Below are positions 26,163-35,566 of a DNA stretch of 64,000 nt, piece by piece. The notes beneath the pieces are model-generated. The model saw only the letters and a list, made by a program, of their open reading frames with translations. It ran no database searches and was not told where the DNA came from. This stretch comes from Anaerolineales bacterium (GTDB lineage Bacteria > Chloroflexota > Anaerolineae > Anaerolineales > UBA11579): assembly GCA_026129255.1 (NCBI GenBank), contig JAHCIJ010000002.1:61799-125798 (forward strand), read 5' to 3'. Every line of letters begins with the position of its first letter. Position 1 is the first letter of the stretch. The position numbers and the translations under genes were made by a program.

Positions 26163-26222
26163 CTTCAACCGTTTGCGGTTGTAGTGAATTATACACGGGC
26201 GATTTCGTGTTCTATATCAGCA

Positions 26223-26228
26223 TATAAT
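26223..26228 (+). promoter_or_regulatory. -10 box for leaderless start at 26236
   Basis: Perfect TATAAT ending seven bases before the ATG of the glycosyltransferase gene, with spacer CGCCACC and no Shine-Dalgarno. Confidence 0.65.
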
Positions 26229-26235
26229 CGCCACC

Positions 26236-26919
26236 ATGAAGCTAAGCATTGTGATACCTGTGTTTAATGAAGAACGCACCTTGGCAGAGATCATTAAGCG
26301 CGTGCGCTCCTCAGGGTTGGCGGATGAGCTGGTGCTGGTCAACGATGGTTCTACGGATGACACGCCGCAGCTGCTATCCGAGTATGCCGGGCAGCTGGGG
26401 GTGCAGGTGTTGCACCACGAGCGCAACCAGGGCAAAGGGGCGGCGGTGCGCACCGGCATCCAGGCCGCCACCGGCGACCTGATCCTGATCCAGGATGCCG
26501 ACCTGGAGTACGACCCGCGCGATTTTGAAAAACTGCTCGACCCCATCCACACCAGCGGGGCGGATGTCGTCTATGGCTCGCGCTTTTTGGGCGCGCCGCG
26601 GCGCACCACGATGTACTGGCACATGGTGGCCAACAAACTGCTGACCTTCCTCACCAACATCCTCTACAACAACATCCTCACGGATATGGAAACAGGCTAC
26701 AAGCTCTTCAAGCGTGAGGTGCTACAGGGCATCACCATCCGCTCCAACAGCTTTAACTTTGAGCCGGAGATCACGGCCAAGCTGCTCAAGCGGCGGGCGC
26801 GTATCTTTGAAGTGCCGATCAGCTTCAACCCGCGTGATTACTCCGAAGGTAAAAAGATCGGCATCAAAGATGCTTTCGAAGCCGTGTGGGCATTGCTCTG
26901 GTATCGCTTTTTTGATTGA
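26236..26919 (+). CDS. GT2 family glycosyltransferase (DPM1/GtrB-like)
   Basis: 227-residue GT-A fold enzyme. VIPVFNEERTL, LVNDGSTDDT, the DXD-like QDADLEYDP and the ETGYKLFKREVL segment are typical of dolichol/polyprenyl-phosphate mannosyl- or glucosyltransferases. There are no C-terminal membrane helices, so it is the short DPM1-type form acting at the cytoplasmic face. It is alone on its strand, followed by repeat elements, and starts from a leaderless promoter. Sugar donor not determinable. Confidence 0.88.
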   Translation: MKLSIVIPVFNEERTLAEIIKRVRSSGLADELVLVNDGSTDDTPQLLSEYAGQLGVQVLHHERNQGKGAAVRTGIQAATGDLILIQDADLEYDPRDFEKLLDPIHTSGADVVYGSRFLGAPRRTTMYWHMVANKLLTFLTNILYNNILTDMETGYKLFKREVLQGITIRSNSFNFEPEITAKLLKRRARIFEVPISFNPRDYSEGKKIGIKDAFEAVWALLWYRFFD

Positions 26920-26927
26920 CACAGCCT

Positions 26928-26969
26928 GTCATTGCGAGGCGCAGGCTTCGCCTGCGCACGAAGCAATCT
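26928..26969 (+). repeat. Single TTGC-type repeat unit
   Basis: GTCATTGCGAGGCGCAGGC...GCGCACGAAGCAATC folds into one hairpin with a GCAGGCTTCGCCTGC core. It lies just after the glycosyltransferase stop and could act in 3' end protection or termination. Confidence 0.75.
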
Positions 26970-27023
26970 GGGTTTAGAGCCCTTTGCGCAGCGCTGAGCT
27001 CTGAAATACTCCTGATAGTAATT

Positions 27024-27162
27024 GTCATTCGGAGCGCAGTAGCCGAAGGCTAGGAATCCCTGCAGGCTGGATTTGTACTCCAACATATCTGTAGCAGAAC
27101 AAACCAGCCCTTAACGGATTCCTCTTCGGCCGCGCTTACAGCGCAGGCCTCATCGGAATGAC
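27024..27162. repeat. TTCC-type inverted element (diverged)
   Basis: Begins GTCATTCGGAGCGCAG, has TAGGAATCCC and GGATTCCTCTTCGG inside, and ends ATCGGAATGAC. It fills most of the gap 26920-27179. Confidence 0.75.
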
Positions 27163-27179
27163 AATAAGGCTCCTACGCA

Positions 27180-28871
27180 TTAGTCCGCTGGCTTCAAATC
27201 ACGCACGTTGAGCTGCAGGCGGCTTTGCCCATTGAACTCATTGGCCTCGAAGCGATAGAGCAGGTCAATGGCGTTGGGCATGCGTTCCAGCCATTCCCCC
27301 ATCCCGAACGCGATCGCATCGTAGACGATGTGTCCGTCGCTGACGCTGAGCTTGAGGTGGCGCGCATCCGCGCCCACGGTGCGCGCCGAGCGCACGCTCA
27401 ACCCGCGGCTGACCAGGTTCACCTGCGGGTTGCCGAAGCCGGTGGGCTCCAACAGCGCCAGCTGGTTCAGCACATCCGGCTTGAGGTGGTGCAGCGGCAG
27501 CTCAGCGTCCACCTTGATCACCTGACGCAGGTCCAGCGCGGCCAGCTGCGCGTGGGCGATCGCTTTCAGGCGCTCCAGCAGCTCAGGCAGGCGTTCGTTG
27601 CGGATGGTGAAGCCGGCCGCCGCGGCGTGCCCGCCGAAGTTCTCGAACAGCTCGGCGCATTGCTCCAGCGCATGCGTGATGTGAAAGTGGGGGATGCTGC
27701 GGCATGAGGCACGCGTAAACGTGTCGCTCTGCTGGCCGACGATGGCCGGGCGGTAGAAGCGTTCGACCAGGCGCGAGGCGGCCAGACCCACCACGCCGGA
27801 GCTGTAGTCTGGGTGGAAGGCAAACATCAGCAGTGCCTCAGGGTCATCTTGAGTGGCCAGGGTTTCGGCGGAGCTGCTGATCTCACGCGTCAGCACCTGG
27901 CGTTCCTTGTTGCGCACGTCCAAATATTGCGCCAGTTGGCCTGCTTTGAACACATCCTGTGTCGTGAGCAGGTCGTAGGCGGCCTTGGCGTTCTCCATGC
28001 GGCCAGCGGCGTTGAGGCGCGGGCCGAGCATGTAGCCAATGTCGCCAGAGCTGACCTTGCCAGGTTTGACGCCCGCCGCACCCATCAGCGACATCAGCCC
28101 CTGGCGCGCCGGGCGGCGGATCTGCTCCAGCCCCTGGCGCACCAGCCAGCGGTTCTCGCCCGCCAGCGGCACCATGTCCGCCACGGTGCCCAGCGCCACC
28201 AGATCCAGCCCCATTAGCGGGTCAGCATTGGGCTGGATGCGGGCTTGTAGGGCCGCTGCCAGCTTGTAGGCGGTACCCACACCGGCTAGCTGCTTTTCTG
28301 GGTACTCGTCACCATCTTGCTTGGTGTTGATGATGGCAAAGGCATCCGGCAGCTCGGGGCCGGGGGTGTGATGGTCCGTAATGATGAGGTCGAGGCCCAG
28401 TTTGCGCGCTTCGGCCGCCTCGGCCAGCGAGCGCACGCCACAGTCCACACTGATGACCAGGCTAACGCCCGCGTCTTTGAGGGTGTGCAGGGCTTGGATG
28501 TTGAGCCCGTAGCCTTCTTCGAAACGGTCTGGGATGTAGTCGCGCGCCCGGCCGCCCAGCGCCTGGATGGCTTGCACCAGCAACGCAGTGGCGGTCACGC
28601 CATCGGCGTCGTAGTCGCCATAGACGGCGATCAGTTCCTGATTGCGGATGGCGTGCTCGATACGGTCTACGGCTTGCCCCATGTCCTTGATGCGCAAGGG
28701 GTCATTGCCCTCGATAGGCAGCGCGCCGAGGTAATGTTTAGCCGCTTCAGGGGTGTGGTGGCTGCGGTTGAACAAGATCTGGCGCAGCAGGGCGGGGTAG
28801 GCAGCCAGTGCCTGGTCCGCCTCAGGGGTGATCAGGTCAGCAACTTGCCAAATTTTTTCCAGTGGGGGCAT
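27180..28871 (-). CDS. recJ: Single-stranded-DNA-specific exonuclease RecJ
   Basis: 563-residue 5'-3' ssDNA exonuclease of the DHH superfamily, used in recombination and mismatch/base-excision repair. DHH motifs: DYDAD (86-90), VDCG, DHH (166-168) and the DHHA1 region with the GPRLNAAGRM linker, then GGHAAAAGFT. The C-terminal OB domain is present, giving a normal length. Its start codon is preceded by TATCAT nine bases upstream and no Shine-Dalgarno. It is divergent from yvcK; the two starts are only 57 bases apart. Confidence 0.96.
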   Translation of the reverse strand: MPPLEKIWQVADLITPEADQALAAYPALLRQILFNRSHHTPEAAKHYLGALPIEGNDPLRIKDMGQAVDRIEHAIRNQELIAVYGDYDADGVTATALLVQAIQALGGRARDYIPDRFEEGYGLNIQALHTLKDAGVSLVISVDCGVRSLAEAAEARKLGLDLIITDHHTPGPELPDAFAIINTKQDGDEYPEKQLAGVGTAYKLAAALQARIQPNADPLMGLDLVALGTVADMVPLAGENRWLVRQGLEQIRRPARQGLMSLMGAAGVKPGKVSSGDIGYMLGPRLNAAGRMENAKAAYDLLTTQDVFKAGQLAQYLDVRNKERQVLTREISSSAETLATQDDPEALLMFAFHPDYSSGVVGLAASRLVERFYRPAIVGQQSDTFTRASCRSIPHFHITHALEQCAELFENFGGHAAAAGFTIRNERLPELLERLKAIAHAQLAALDLRQVIKVDAELPLHHLKPDVLNQLALLEPTGFGNPQVNLVSRGLSVRSARTVGADARHLKLSVSDGHIVYDAIAFGMGEWLERMPNAIDLLYRFEANEFNGQSRLQLNVRDLKPAD

Positions 28872-28880
28872 AGCGGCGCA

Positions 28881-28920
28881 ATGATACCAGCCGCGCCCGC
28901 CACGCCTTTTGCGTTATCAT
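28881..28920. promoter_or_regulatory. Face-to-face leaderless promoters of recJ and yvcK
   Basis: The minus-strand -10 TATCAT (28886-28881) is nine bases before the recJ ATG; the plus-strand -10 TATCAT (28915-28920) is eight bases before the yvcK ATG. The 28 bases between must hold both -35 regions, so the two promoters probably compete. Confidence 0.55.
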
Positions 28921-28928
28921 CGCTGGCG

Positions 28929-30284
28929 ATGTTGCAGCAACTACAAAAATGGTGGCGAGTGGCGTGGGTGGGGGTACGCCGCGTCCTGCGTTGGCTGACA
29001 CCCGGCTTGGGCATCAAACGTTGGCTGTTGGTGATCCTGCTGGGCACCTTTCTCATAGGTGTCGGTGGCGCGATCATGGTATTGGATATATACCGCACTG
29101 CGCCGGACACTTGGTGGGCCAGTTACCTCTCTACATTATCGTTGCGTTTTCTTGAGCGCCCGCTGCGTGTGCTGATCTTCGGCGGGCTGGGGCTGGGCGC
29201 GTTGGTGTATGGCGTGCTGAACATGAACCGCGCCCTGCTGGCGCCATACATGCGCCCCGGCCGCCCGGTGGTGGACACCCTGGTGGACCACCGCAAGCGC
29301 GGCCGCGGCCACCGCATCGTCGTCATCGGCGGCGGGCACGGGCTCTCCACCTTGCTGCGTGGGCTCAAGGAGCACACCTACAACATCACCGCCATCGTCA
29401 CGGTGGCGGATGACGGCGGTTCTTCGGGCCGCCTGCGCAACAACCTGGGCGTGCTGCCGCCCGGCGACATTCGTAATTGTCTGGCGGCGCTCTCCAACGA
29501 CGAAACTCTTATCACGCAACTCTTCCAGTATCGCTTCTCCGGCGGCGCCGGTGAGCTGGAAGGGCACTCCTTCGGTAATCTTTTCATCAGCGCGCTGAGC
29601 GAGATCACCGGCAGCTTTGAAAAAGCCGTGGCCGAGTCTGGCCGCGTGCTCTCGGTGCACGGCCAGGTGCTGCCGGCCACGCTGCACGATGTGCGCCTGG
29701 TGGCGGACCTGTCTGAGCCGCTGGGCGGCGGCGAAGTGCGCGTGCACGGGGAGAGCAAGATCCCGGAGCAGGTGGGGGCGGCGGTGCGCCGTGTCTGGCT
29801 GGAGCCGAATGCGCCGCCCGCTTACCCGGCAGCGGTGCGCGCCCTGCTGAACGCAGACCTGATCGTGATCGGCCCCGGCAGCTTGTTCACCAGCATCCTG
29901 CCCAACCTGCTGGTGCCGGATCTGGCGGCTGCGCTGCGCAGCAGCCCAGCGCTCAAAATTTTTATTTGTAATCTTTCCACCCAGGCCGGTGAAACGGATG
30001 GCTATAGCTGTGGTGACCATGTGCGTGCCATTGAGGAGTACGTGGGCGACCACTTGTTTGATGTGGTCATCGGCAACCAACCGCCCAACCGCAAGCTGCC
30101 GGATGGCAGCCAGTGGGTGACGATCGATGATGACCTGCGCAAGAATTACCCACTGTACCTGGCGCAGGTTGCAGACCCTGAGAAACCCGGCCAACACATG
30201 GCCGAAAAACTGGCGCAACTGCTGATCGACCTGTTGCAAGAGCGCACTGGCCCACTGACAAGGGAAGAAACAAGCGATGTTTAG
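28929..30284 (+). CDS. YvcK/CofD-like protein with N-terminal membrane segments
   Basis: 451-residue member of the YvcK (gluconeogenesis factor, UDP-sugar-binding) family. Two hydrophobic helices (about 32-54 and 77-101) precede the Rossmann domain, which begins [18 protein letters not shown] and has [20 protein letters not shown] and HSFGNLFI. YvcK proteins affect cell shape and carbon use on gluconeogenic media; the coupling to pgk and tpiA here supports a link to glycolysis/gluconeogenesis. The start at 28929 is chosen for the TATCAT box and the fit to the N-terminal helices. The frame overlaps pgk by eight bases. Confidence 0.88.
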   Translation: MLQQLQKWWRVAWVGVRRVLRWLTPGLGIKRWLLVILLGTFLIGVGGAIMVLDIYRTAPDTWWASYLSTLSLRFLERPLRVLIFGGLGLGALVYGVLNMNRALLAPYMRPGRPVVDTLVDHRKRGRGHRIVVIGGGHGLSTLLRGLKEHTYNITAIVTVADDGGSSGRLRNNLGVLPPGDIRNCLAALSNDETLITQLFQYRFSGGAGELEGHSFGNLFISALSEITGSFEKAVAESGRVLSVHGQVLPATLHDVRLVADLSEPLGGGEVRVHGESKIPEQVGAAVRRVWLEPNAPPAYPAAVRALLNADLIVIGPGSLFTSILPNLLVPDLAAALRSSPALKIFICNLSTQAGETDGYSCGDHVRAIEEYVGDHLFDVVIGNQPPNRKLPDGSQWVTIDDDLRKNYPLYLAQVADPEKPGQHMAEKLAQLLIDLLQERTGPLTREETSDV

Positions 30285-31452
30285 CAAAAAGACAATTGCA
30301 GATATTGACCCACAGGGCAAGCGCGTACTCGTGCGCGTCGATTTCAACGTGCCGCTGGAGGCTGGTGTAGTGCAAGATGACACGCGCATGACCGCCGCAC
30401 TGCCCACCATCGAAAACTTGCTGAGCCGCGGCGCAGCCGTCATCCTGTGCTCACACCTCGGCCGCCCCACGGGCGAGCCAGACCCGCAATATTCCATGGC
30501 CCCGGTGGCTGAGCATCTGCGCACGCTGACCCAGGCGCCGGTGCACTTTGTAGCTGAGGCCGTCGGCACCCAGGCTGAGGCCGCCGCGCAGGCGCTGCAG
30601 CCGGGCGAGATCCTGGTGTTGGAGAATACGCGTTTTTACGCCGGGGAGACCAAGAACGACCCGGCCATGGCCGAGGCGCTGGCCAAGCTGGCCGATATTT
30701 ACGTCAATGATGCCTTTGGGTCGGCGCACCGCGCCCACGCCTCTACAGAAGGCGTGGCGCGCCACCTGCCCGCCGTGGCTGGCTTGCTGATGGAAAAAGA
30801 GATCCAGTATCTCGGCCAGGCGCTGGCGGAGCCCAAGCGCCCCTTCGTGGCTATTTTGGGCGGCGCCAAGGTGAGCGACAAGATCGAAGTCATTCGTAAC
30901 CTACTCAGCAAGGCAGACCAGGTGCTGATCGGCGGCGGTATGGCCAATACTTTCTTCGCCGCCCAGGGCATCGCCATGGGCGACTCGCTGGTGGAGCCAG
31001 ACGCCATAGACACCGCCAAAGCCCTCTTGGCCGACGCGGGCGGCAAGCTCAGCCTGCCGGTGGACTTTGTGATCGCGGATGCGTTCAGCGCTGACGCCGG
31101 TCACGAGGCACGCGCTGTGGGCGATGTGCCCGCTGGCTGGCGCGTGCTCGATATTGGGCCCAACACGGTGGCCGCCTTCAGCGCCGCGGTGCGCGCTGCC
31201 GGCACCGTAGTGTGGAATGGCCCCATGGGCGTATTCGAGATGGCGCCCTTTGCAGCCGGCACCTTTGGCGTGGCAGAGGCCGTGGCCGACTCGGCCGCGG
31301 TGAGCATTGTGGGCGGCGGCGACTCCGTCTCCGCGCTGCAGCAATCCGGCCTGGCGGACAAGATCACACACATCTCCACCGGCGGCGGCGCCTCGCTGGA
31401 GATGCTGGAAGGCAAACTGCTGCCGGGTCTGGCAGCCCTGGAGGACAAGTAA
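30277..31452 (+). CDS. pgk: Phosphoglycerate kinase
   Basis: 391-residue glycolytic enzyme that converts 1,3-bisphosphoglycerate and ADP to 3-phosphoglycerate and [44 protein letters not shown] and the C-terminal [11 protein letters not shown] and [12 protein letters not shown] motifs are intact. It overlaps yvcK (eight bases) and tpiA (one base, TAATG), so the three form an operon with translational coupling. Length is normal. Confidence 0.98.
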   Translation: MFSKKTIADIDPQGKRVLVRVDFNVPLEAGVVQDDTRMTAALPTIENLLSRGAAVILCSHLGRPTGEPDPQYSMAPVAEHLRTLTQAPVHFVAEAVGTQAEAAAQALQPGEILVLENTRFYAGETKNDPAMAEALAKLADIYVNDAFGSAHRAHASTEGVARHLPAVAGLLMEKEIQYLGQALAEPKRPFVAILGGAKVSDKIEVIRNLLSKADQVLIGGGMANTFFAAQGIAMGDSLVEPDAIDTAKALLADAGGKLSLPVDFVIADAFSADAGHEARAVGDVPAGWRVLDIGPNTVAAFSAAVRAAGTVVWNGPMGVFEMAPFAAGTFGVAEAVADSAAVSIVGGGDSVSALQQSGLADKITHISTGGGASLEMLEGKLLPGLAALEDK

Positions 31453-32222
31453 TGGCGCAGACACAAACGCGTGTACCTTTGATCGCTGGAAACTGGAAAA
31501 TGAACAAGACCGTAGGTGAAGCCCTGCGGCTTGTGGAAGAGATGCTGCCCGGCTTGCAGGCCATACAGGGCGTAGAAAAGCTGCTGTGCCCGCCCGCTAT
31601 GGCGCTCATGCCGGTGTCCGCCCTGGTGGATGGCAAGCATATTGGCGTGGGTGCGCAGAACCTGCATTGGGAGAAAGACGGCGCCTACACCGGAGAGCTC
31701 TCGGCGGCGATGGTGGCGGAATTTTGCCAATATGTCATTGTGGGCCATTCGGAGCGCCGCGCCCTGTTTGGCGATAACGATCTGAACGTGCACCGCAAGG
31801 TGGTGGCCGCCCTCAACGCCGGGCTCAAGCCGGTGCTTTGTATCGGCGAGACGCTGGAGCAGAACGAGGCTGGCCGCGCCGCTGAAGTGCTGAGCATGCA
31901 GCTGCGCGCCGCACTGGAAGGGGTGCAGATCAACTCGGCCGAGGCCTTGGTGGTGGCTTATGAGCCGGTATGGGCTATCGGCACTGGCAAGGCCGCCAGC
32001 CCGGAGCCGATCAATACGCTGCTGCGCAATGTGGTGCGCCCCACGCTGGCCGGGCTGCTAGGTGCCGAATTGGCTGAGGGCGTGCGCGTGCTGTATGGCG
32101 GTTCGGTGAATGCGGCCAACGCGGCGGAGTACTTCGCGCAGCCGGAGATCGATGGGGCGCTGGTGGGCGGGGCCAGCCTGAAAGCGGCCGACTTTATCGT
32201 CATCACACAGGCAGCAGGCTAG
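31452..32222 (+). CDS. tpiA: Triosephosphate isomerase
   Basis: 256-residue TIM-barrel enzyme interconverting dihydroxyacetone phosphate and glyceraldehyde 3-phosphate. Catalytic residues are in AGNWKMN (Lys), VGHSERR (His) and AYEPVWAIGTGKAA (Glu and mobile loop). The start at 31452 overlaps the pgk stop by one base; an in-frame upstream extension inside pgk is rejected. Its stop overlaps the stop of the convergent GGDEF gene in the same CTAG. Confidence 0.98.
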   Translation: MAQTQTRVPLIAGNWKMNKTVGEALRLVEEMLPGLQAIQGVEKLLCPPAMALMPVSALVDGKHIGVGAQNLHWEKDGAYTGELSAAMVAEFCQYVIVGHSERRALFGDNDLNVHRKVVAALNAGLKPVLCIGETLEQNEAGRAAEVLSMQLRAALEGVQINSAEALVVAYEPVWAIGTGKAASPEPINTLLRNVVRPTLAGLLGAELAEGVRVLYGGSVNAANAAEYFAQPEIDGALVGGASLKAADFIVITQAAG

Positions 32223-33595
32223 CTGTCTGCAGGGGCGCCAAACAGGCGCACGTTGTTGCCGCCCTCTTGCTTGACCTCATACATGGCCTGGTCGGCCTCG
32301 CGTAGCAGGCCTTCTGCATCGCGGTCTTTGTCGCTGAGTGCAATGCCGATGCTGGCCGTGATGTGAGCCGCATCGGCCAGGTTGCTGAGCTCAAAGGGGC
32401 GCAGCACATCCTGATGTACGCGGTTGGCCACCTGCATGGCGTCTTGTTGCTGCTCCACCCCGTTTAGGAACACAGCGAACTCATCACCACCCAGGCGAGC
32501 CACAATGTCACCGGGGCGAATGCTGGCTTCAATGCGCCGGGCAAATTTATTGAGCAACTCGTCACCCGCCATGTGCCCAAACGAGTCATTGAACACCTTG
32601 AGGTCGTCCAGGTCAATAAACAGCACAGCGTAGCGGTAGTTGGCTTCCTGCTGTGCCAACAGGTTGGCGCGGCTGAGATGGTCAATGAAATAAGCGCGGT
32701 TGGGCACCTGGGTCAGCGGGTCGTGCGTGGCGTGATGTTGCAGCACCTCCTGGGTCAGCTTGCGCACGGTGATGTTGTGCAGCACGCACACCCAGCCTTT
32801 GTGCTCTAGCTGCAGCGGCGCAGCGTGCCAGTCAAAATGCTGATCACCCAGCGCCACCTCAAAGTCAAAGCCTTCCGGGTTGGCAAACAGGCCGGTGATG
32901 CGCTCGATCTCGCTGGCAGCCAGCCCGGCACGTTGCAGCAAGGCCGCTAGCTTCGGCTCAGTATCTTTTCCAAGATGAATATCAAAGAAGTCGCTGGCGG
33001 CCTGGTTGGCGCGCGTCAGTTTGAGGTCTGTGGTCAGCAGCAAGATAGGGTCTGGCGTGCTGTGCAGCACAGCATCGAAGAGGGCGATCTGTTCCATCAA
33101 CTCAGCCTGGAACTTGCGTTTGCTGGTCACGTTGCAGAACATCAACTCCGTACCGATGATGTTGCCCTCATCGTCTTTGCTGGTCACCGCAGAGCACACC
33201 GCGAACACAGGTTGCCCCAGTTTATTGTACAGCGTAAGCTCGCGCTCGCGCACAAACCCGTTGGTCTTGATGTCTTCAAACAAGCGCTGCGCATCCTGCT
33301 CTTGCTGCCACATGTAGGCGGGGAACTCTTTTTCCAGGATCTCTGTCTTGGCATCCACGCCCATCATGGTGAGGAAGTAAGGATTGGCATATGTGATCTG
33401 GTTGCTGCTGTTGGTGTACACCACGCCGTCATGGGCGTTGTTATGGAAGTTGAGGTCAGCCATGGCGCGCTCAAAGAAATTACGCTCAAGAGAGACCTTG
33501 TCAAGTTTTTTCTTGAGCTCAGTGTTCTCTTTACGCAATTGAGCCAAGGTGGGTTCCTTGGCGGCGCGCGGTGTGGGCGCTTTCTTGGCTGGCAT
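32219..33595 (-). CDS. PAS-PAS-GGDEF diguanylate cyclase
   Basis: 458-residue cytoplasmic protein. A basic N-terminus leads into a short coiled coil (LAQLRKENTELKKKLDKVS), then two PAS domains (about 50-165 and 170-280) and a GGDEF domain (about 290-455). The active site GGDEF (369-373) is intact and an RxxD inhibitory site (RPGD, 360-363) is at the usual five-residue spacing, so it should make cyclic-di-GMP with product inhibition. No EAL domain. An HD-GYP protein at 36581 is a candidate for the opposing activity. Convergent with tpiA, sharing stop-codon bases. Confidence 0.93.
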   Translation of the reverse strand: MPAKKAPTPRAAKEPTLAQLRKENTELKKKLDKVSLERNFFERAMADLNFHNNAHDGVVYTNSSNQITYANPYFLTMMGVDAKTEILEKEFPAYMWQQEQDAQRLFEDIKTNGFVRERELTLYNKLGQPVFAVCSAVTSKDDEGNIIGTELMFCNVTSKRKFQAELMEQIALFDAVLHSTPDPILLLTTDLKLTRANQAASDFFDIHLGKDTEPKLAALLQRAGLAASEIERITGLFANPEGFDFEVALGDQHFDWHAAPLQLEHKGWVCVLHNITVRKLTQEVLQHHATHDPLTQVPNRAYFIDHLSRANLLAQQEANYRYAVLFIDLDDLKVFNDSFGHMAGDELLNKFARRIEASIRPGDIVARLGGDEFAVFLNGVEQQQDAMQVANRVHQDVLRPFELSNLADAAHITASIGIALSDKDRDAEGLLREADQAMYEVKQEGGNNVRLFGAPADS

Positions 33596-33664
33596 GGTCG
33601 TGATTAACCTGGCTTCCTTATTGAGTGTACACCTTTCAAAAAAGCGAGGGCATGCTAGCTAACA

Positions 33665-33694
33665 AAACTGCAAACTCCATTGAGTTTGCAGTTT
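33665..33694 (-). terminator. Terminator at the 3' end of upp
   Basis: Perfect 13-bp stem (33665-33677 with 33682-33694), CATT loop, flanking A/T runs. The upp stop codon (33695-33693) begins inside it. Confidence 0.85.
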
Positions 33695-34319
33695 AGCCCG
33701 TCCCAAATTGCCGGTCACCGGCGTCGCCCAAACCGGGCACGATGTAACCGATCTCGTTCAGGCGTTCGTCAATGGCGCCCAGGTAAATGGGCACATCCGG
33801 ATGATTCTCATTGAGATGCTGGATGCCTTCGGGGGCGCCCAGCAGGCCGATGTAGCGAATATTCTTGACGCCCCAGTCCTTGAGGATGGTGATCGTGGCT
33901 GCCGCTGAGCCGCCAGTGGCCAGCATAGGGTCGAGCACCAGGCACACGCCTACCGTGGGGTCGAGAGGCAGCTTGTTGTAGTACTGCACCGGCTGCAGCG
34001 TCTTTTCGTCGCGGTACAAGCCAATGTGCCACACCTGCGCATCCGGGATCAGGTCCCACACGCCGTCTACCATGCCCAGGCCGGCACGCAGAATGGGCAC
34101 CAGGCCAATGTTGTCTTTCATTTCGCCGCCCACGGTCTTGCCCATCGGCGTTTCTACTTCTTTTTCGATTGTTGGCAGATCGCGGGTGGCTTCGTAGGTG
34201 AGTAGGGCGCTGATTTCGCTGACAAGTTCTCTAAATTTGCGGGGTTCTGTGGCTACATCTCGTAGAATCGTTAACTTGTGCAAGACCATGGGGTGTTTGG
34301 ATTCGTTGGCTTGTAGCAC
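33693..34319 (-). CDS. upp: Uracil phosphoribosyltransferase
   Basis: 208-residue pyrimidine salvage enzyme making UMP from uracil and PRPP. The PRPP-binding loop [16 protein letters not shown] and the uracil-binding [16 protein letters not shown] are present. A GTG start at 34319 is chosen because AGGAGG lies five bases upstream and the product then has the standard length and N-terminus ([19 protein letters not shown]); the first ATG would cut off part of the conserved N-terminus. It is divergent from ruvB. Confidence 0.95.
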   Translation of the reverse strand: MLQANESKHPMVLHKLTILRDVATEPRKFRELVSEISALLTYEATRDLPTIEKEVETPMGKTVGGEMKDNIGLVPILRAGLGMVDGVWDLIPDAQVWHIGLYRDEKTLQPVQYYNKLPLDPTVGVCLVLDPMLATGGSAAATITILKDWGVKNIRYIGLLGAPEGIQHLNENHPDVPIYLGAIDERLNEIGYIVPGLGDAGDRQFGTG

Positions 34320-34397
34320 ACAATCCTCCTGGCAAGATAGTGAGTAAATTGGGGCGATTATATACGCGCGTAGCGCGAGCTGCATTTTTTCAACCTG

Positions 34398-34403
34398 TAT
34401 AAT
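34398..34403 (+). promoter_or_regulatory. -10 box for leaderless start of ruvB
   Basis: Perfect TATAAT, then CTTTTTTG (eight bases), then the ATG at 34412. No Shine-Dalgarno. Confidence 0.65.
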
Positions 34404-34411
34404 CTTTTTTG

Positions 34412-35437
34412 ATGAACGACACGCCGCGCCTGGTTGACCCCGCGCCACAAACCACAGACCGCAGTGAGCCCGCCTTGCGTCCCCGCAAGCTGGCCGAGCT
34501 GATCGGCCAGGAGAAGGTCAAAGAGAATCTCAGCATTCTGCTCGACGCGGCGCGCCAACGCGGCGAGGCCCTGGACCATGTCTTGTTCTACGGCCCGCCC
34601 GGCCTGGGCAAGACCACACTGGCCCACATTCTCGCCAACGAGATGGGCGTCAACATCAAAGTGACTGCCGGCCCGGCCATCGAGCGCCAGGGCGATCTGG
34701 CCGCCATCCTCAGCAACCTCAACGAGGGTGACGTGCTCTTTGTGGATGAGATCCATCGCCTGGGCAAAGCGGTGGAAGAGGTGCTCTACCCGGCCATGGA
34801 AGACTACGCGCTGGATATTGTCATCGGCAAAGGGCCGTCTGCGCGCGCCATTCGCCTCAAGTTGCCGCGCTTCACTGTGATCGGCGCCACGACGCGCCTG
34901 GCGCTGCTCACCGCGCCGCTGCGAGCGCGCTTCGGTGCCACCTTCCGGCTTGACTATTACGAACCCGAAGCCATCCATGCCATCCTCAGCCGCGCCGCCG
35001 GCGAGCTCGGCCTGCAACCAGACCCGCAGGGCATGCAAGAGATCGCCACGCGCAGCCGCGGCACGCCGCGCGTGGCGCTGCGCTTGCTCAAGCGTGTGCG
35101 CGATTTTGCCGAAGTGCGTGCTGGCGGCGAGCTGACCCGCCAGGTGGCGCAGCAAGCCCTGGCGCTGTTGGAAGTGGACGGCCTGGGCCTGGACGAGATG
35201 GACCGCCGCGTGCTGCGCGTCATCATCGAGAAGTACAACGGCGGCCCGGTTGGCCTGAACACCATCGCCGCCGCAGTGAGCGAAGAGCCAGACACGATCA
35301 TGGATGTGGTCGAGCCGTATCTCATGCAGCTCGGTTTCCTCGAGCGCCGCTCGCAGGGCCGCTACGTCACCGCCGCCGCCTGCCATCATCTCGGGCTGCC
35401 CTTGCCAGCCCAGCTGAACGCACCCACGTTGTTTTAA
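34412..35437 (+). CDS. ruvB: Holliday junction branch-migration helicase RuvB
   Basis: 341-residue AAA+ motor that, with RuvA, drives branch migration of Holliday junctions. Walker [10 protein letters not shown], Walker B DEIHRL, sensor ATTRLALL, and the C-terminal winged helix with [16 protein letters not shown] are present. ruvA and ruvC are not next to it. The ATG at 34412 fits the leaderless TATAAT; a TTG directly before it is in frame but unneeded. Followed by queA after a repeat-containing gap of 129 bases. Confidence 0.97.
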   Translation: MNDTPRLVDPAPQTTDRSEPALRPRKLAELIGQEKVKENLSILLDAARQRGEALDHVLFYGPPGLGKTTLAHILANEMGVNIKVTAGPAIERQGDLAAILSNLNEGDVLFVDEIHRLGKAVEEVLYPAMEDYALDIVIGKGPSARAIRLKLPRFTVIGATTRLALLTAPLRARFGATFRLDYYEPEAIHAILSRAAGELGLQPDPQGMQEIATRSRGTPRVALRLLKRVRDFAEVRAGGELTRQVAQQALALLEVDGLGLDEMDRRVLRVIIEKYNGGPVGLNTIAAAVSEEPDTIMDVVEPYLMQLGFLERRSQGRYVTAAACHHLGLPLPAQLNAPTLF

Positions 35438-35443
35438 CTTTCA

Positions 35444-35539
35444 CCGCAGATGAACGCAGATAGACGCGGATAAAAGCTTAAGACAAAATGATCGTTTGTT
35501 TTTATCTGTGTTCATCTGCGGCGTTGGCGAAGCCAACGC
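35444..35539. repeat. Long hairpin plus short hairpin between ruvB and queA
   Basis: An 18-bp inverted repeat with one mismatch (CCGCAGATGAACGCAGAT at 35444-35461 with 35504-35521) encloses an A/T-rich stretch that also pairs partly. A second perfect hairpin GCGTTGGC-GAA-GCCAACGC (35521-35539) follows. Together they may end ruvB transcription. Confidence 0.7.
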
Positions 35540-35566
35540 ATATCTGCGGCATAAGACCTCCCTCAC

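Noticed and set aside
27813..28217. Open frame on the plus strand opposite recJ, and its continuation upstream of yvcK to 28317
   Set aside because: The frame before 28929 is antisense to recJ; the YvcK family N-terminus and the promoter fit 28929.
34358..35389. 343-codon open frame on the minus strand opposite ruvB
   Set aside because: Antisense shadow of ruvB; no motif or ribosome-binding site.
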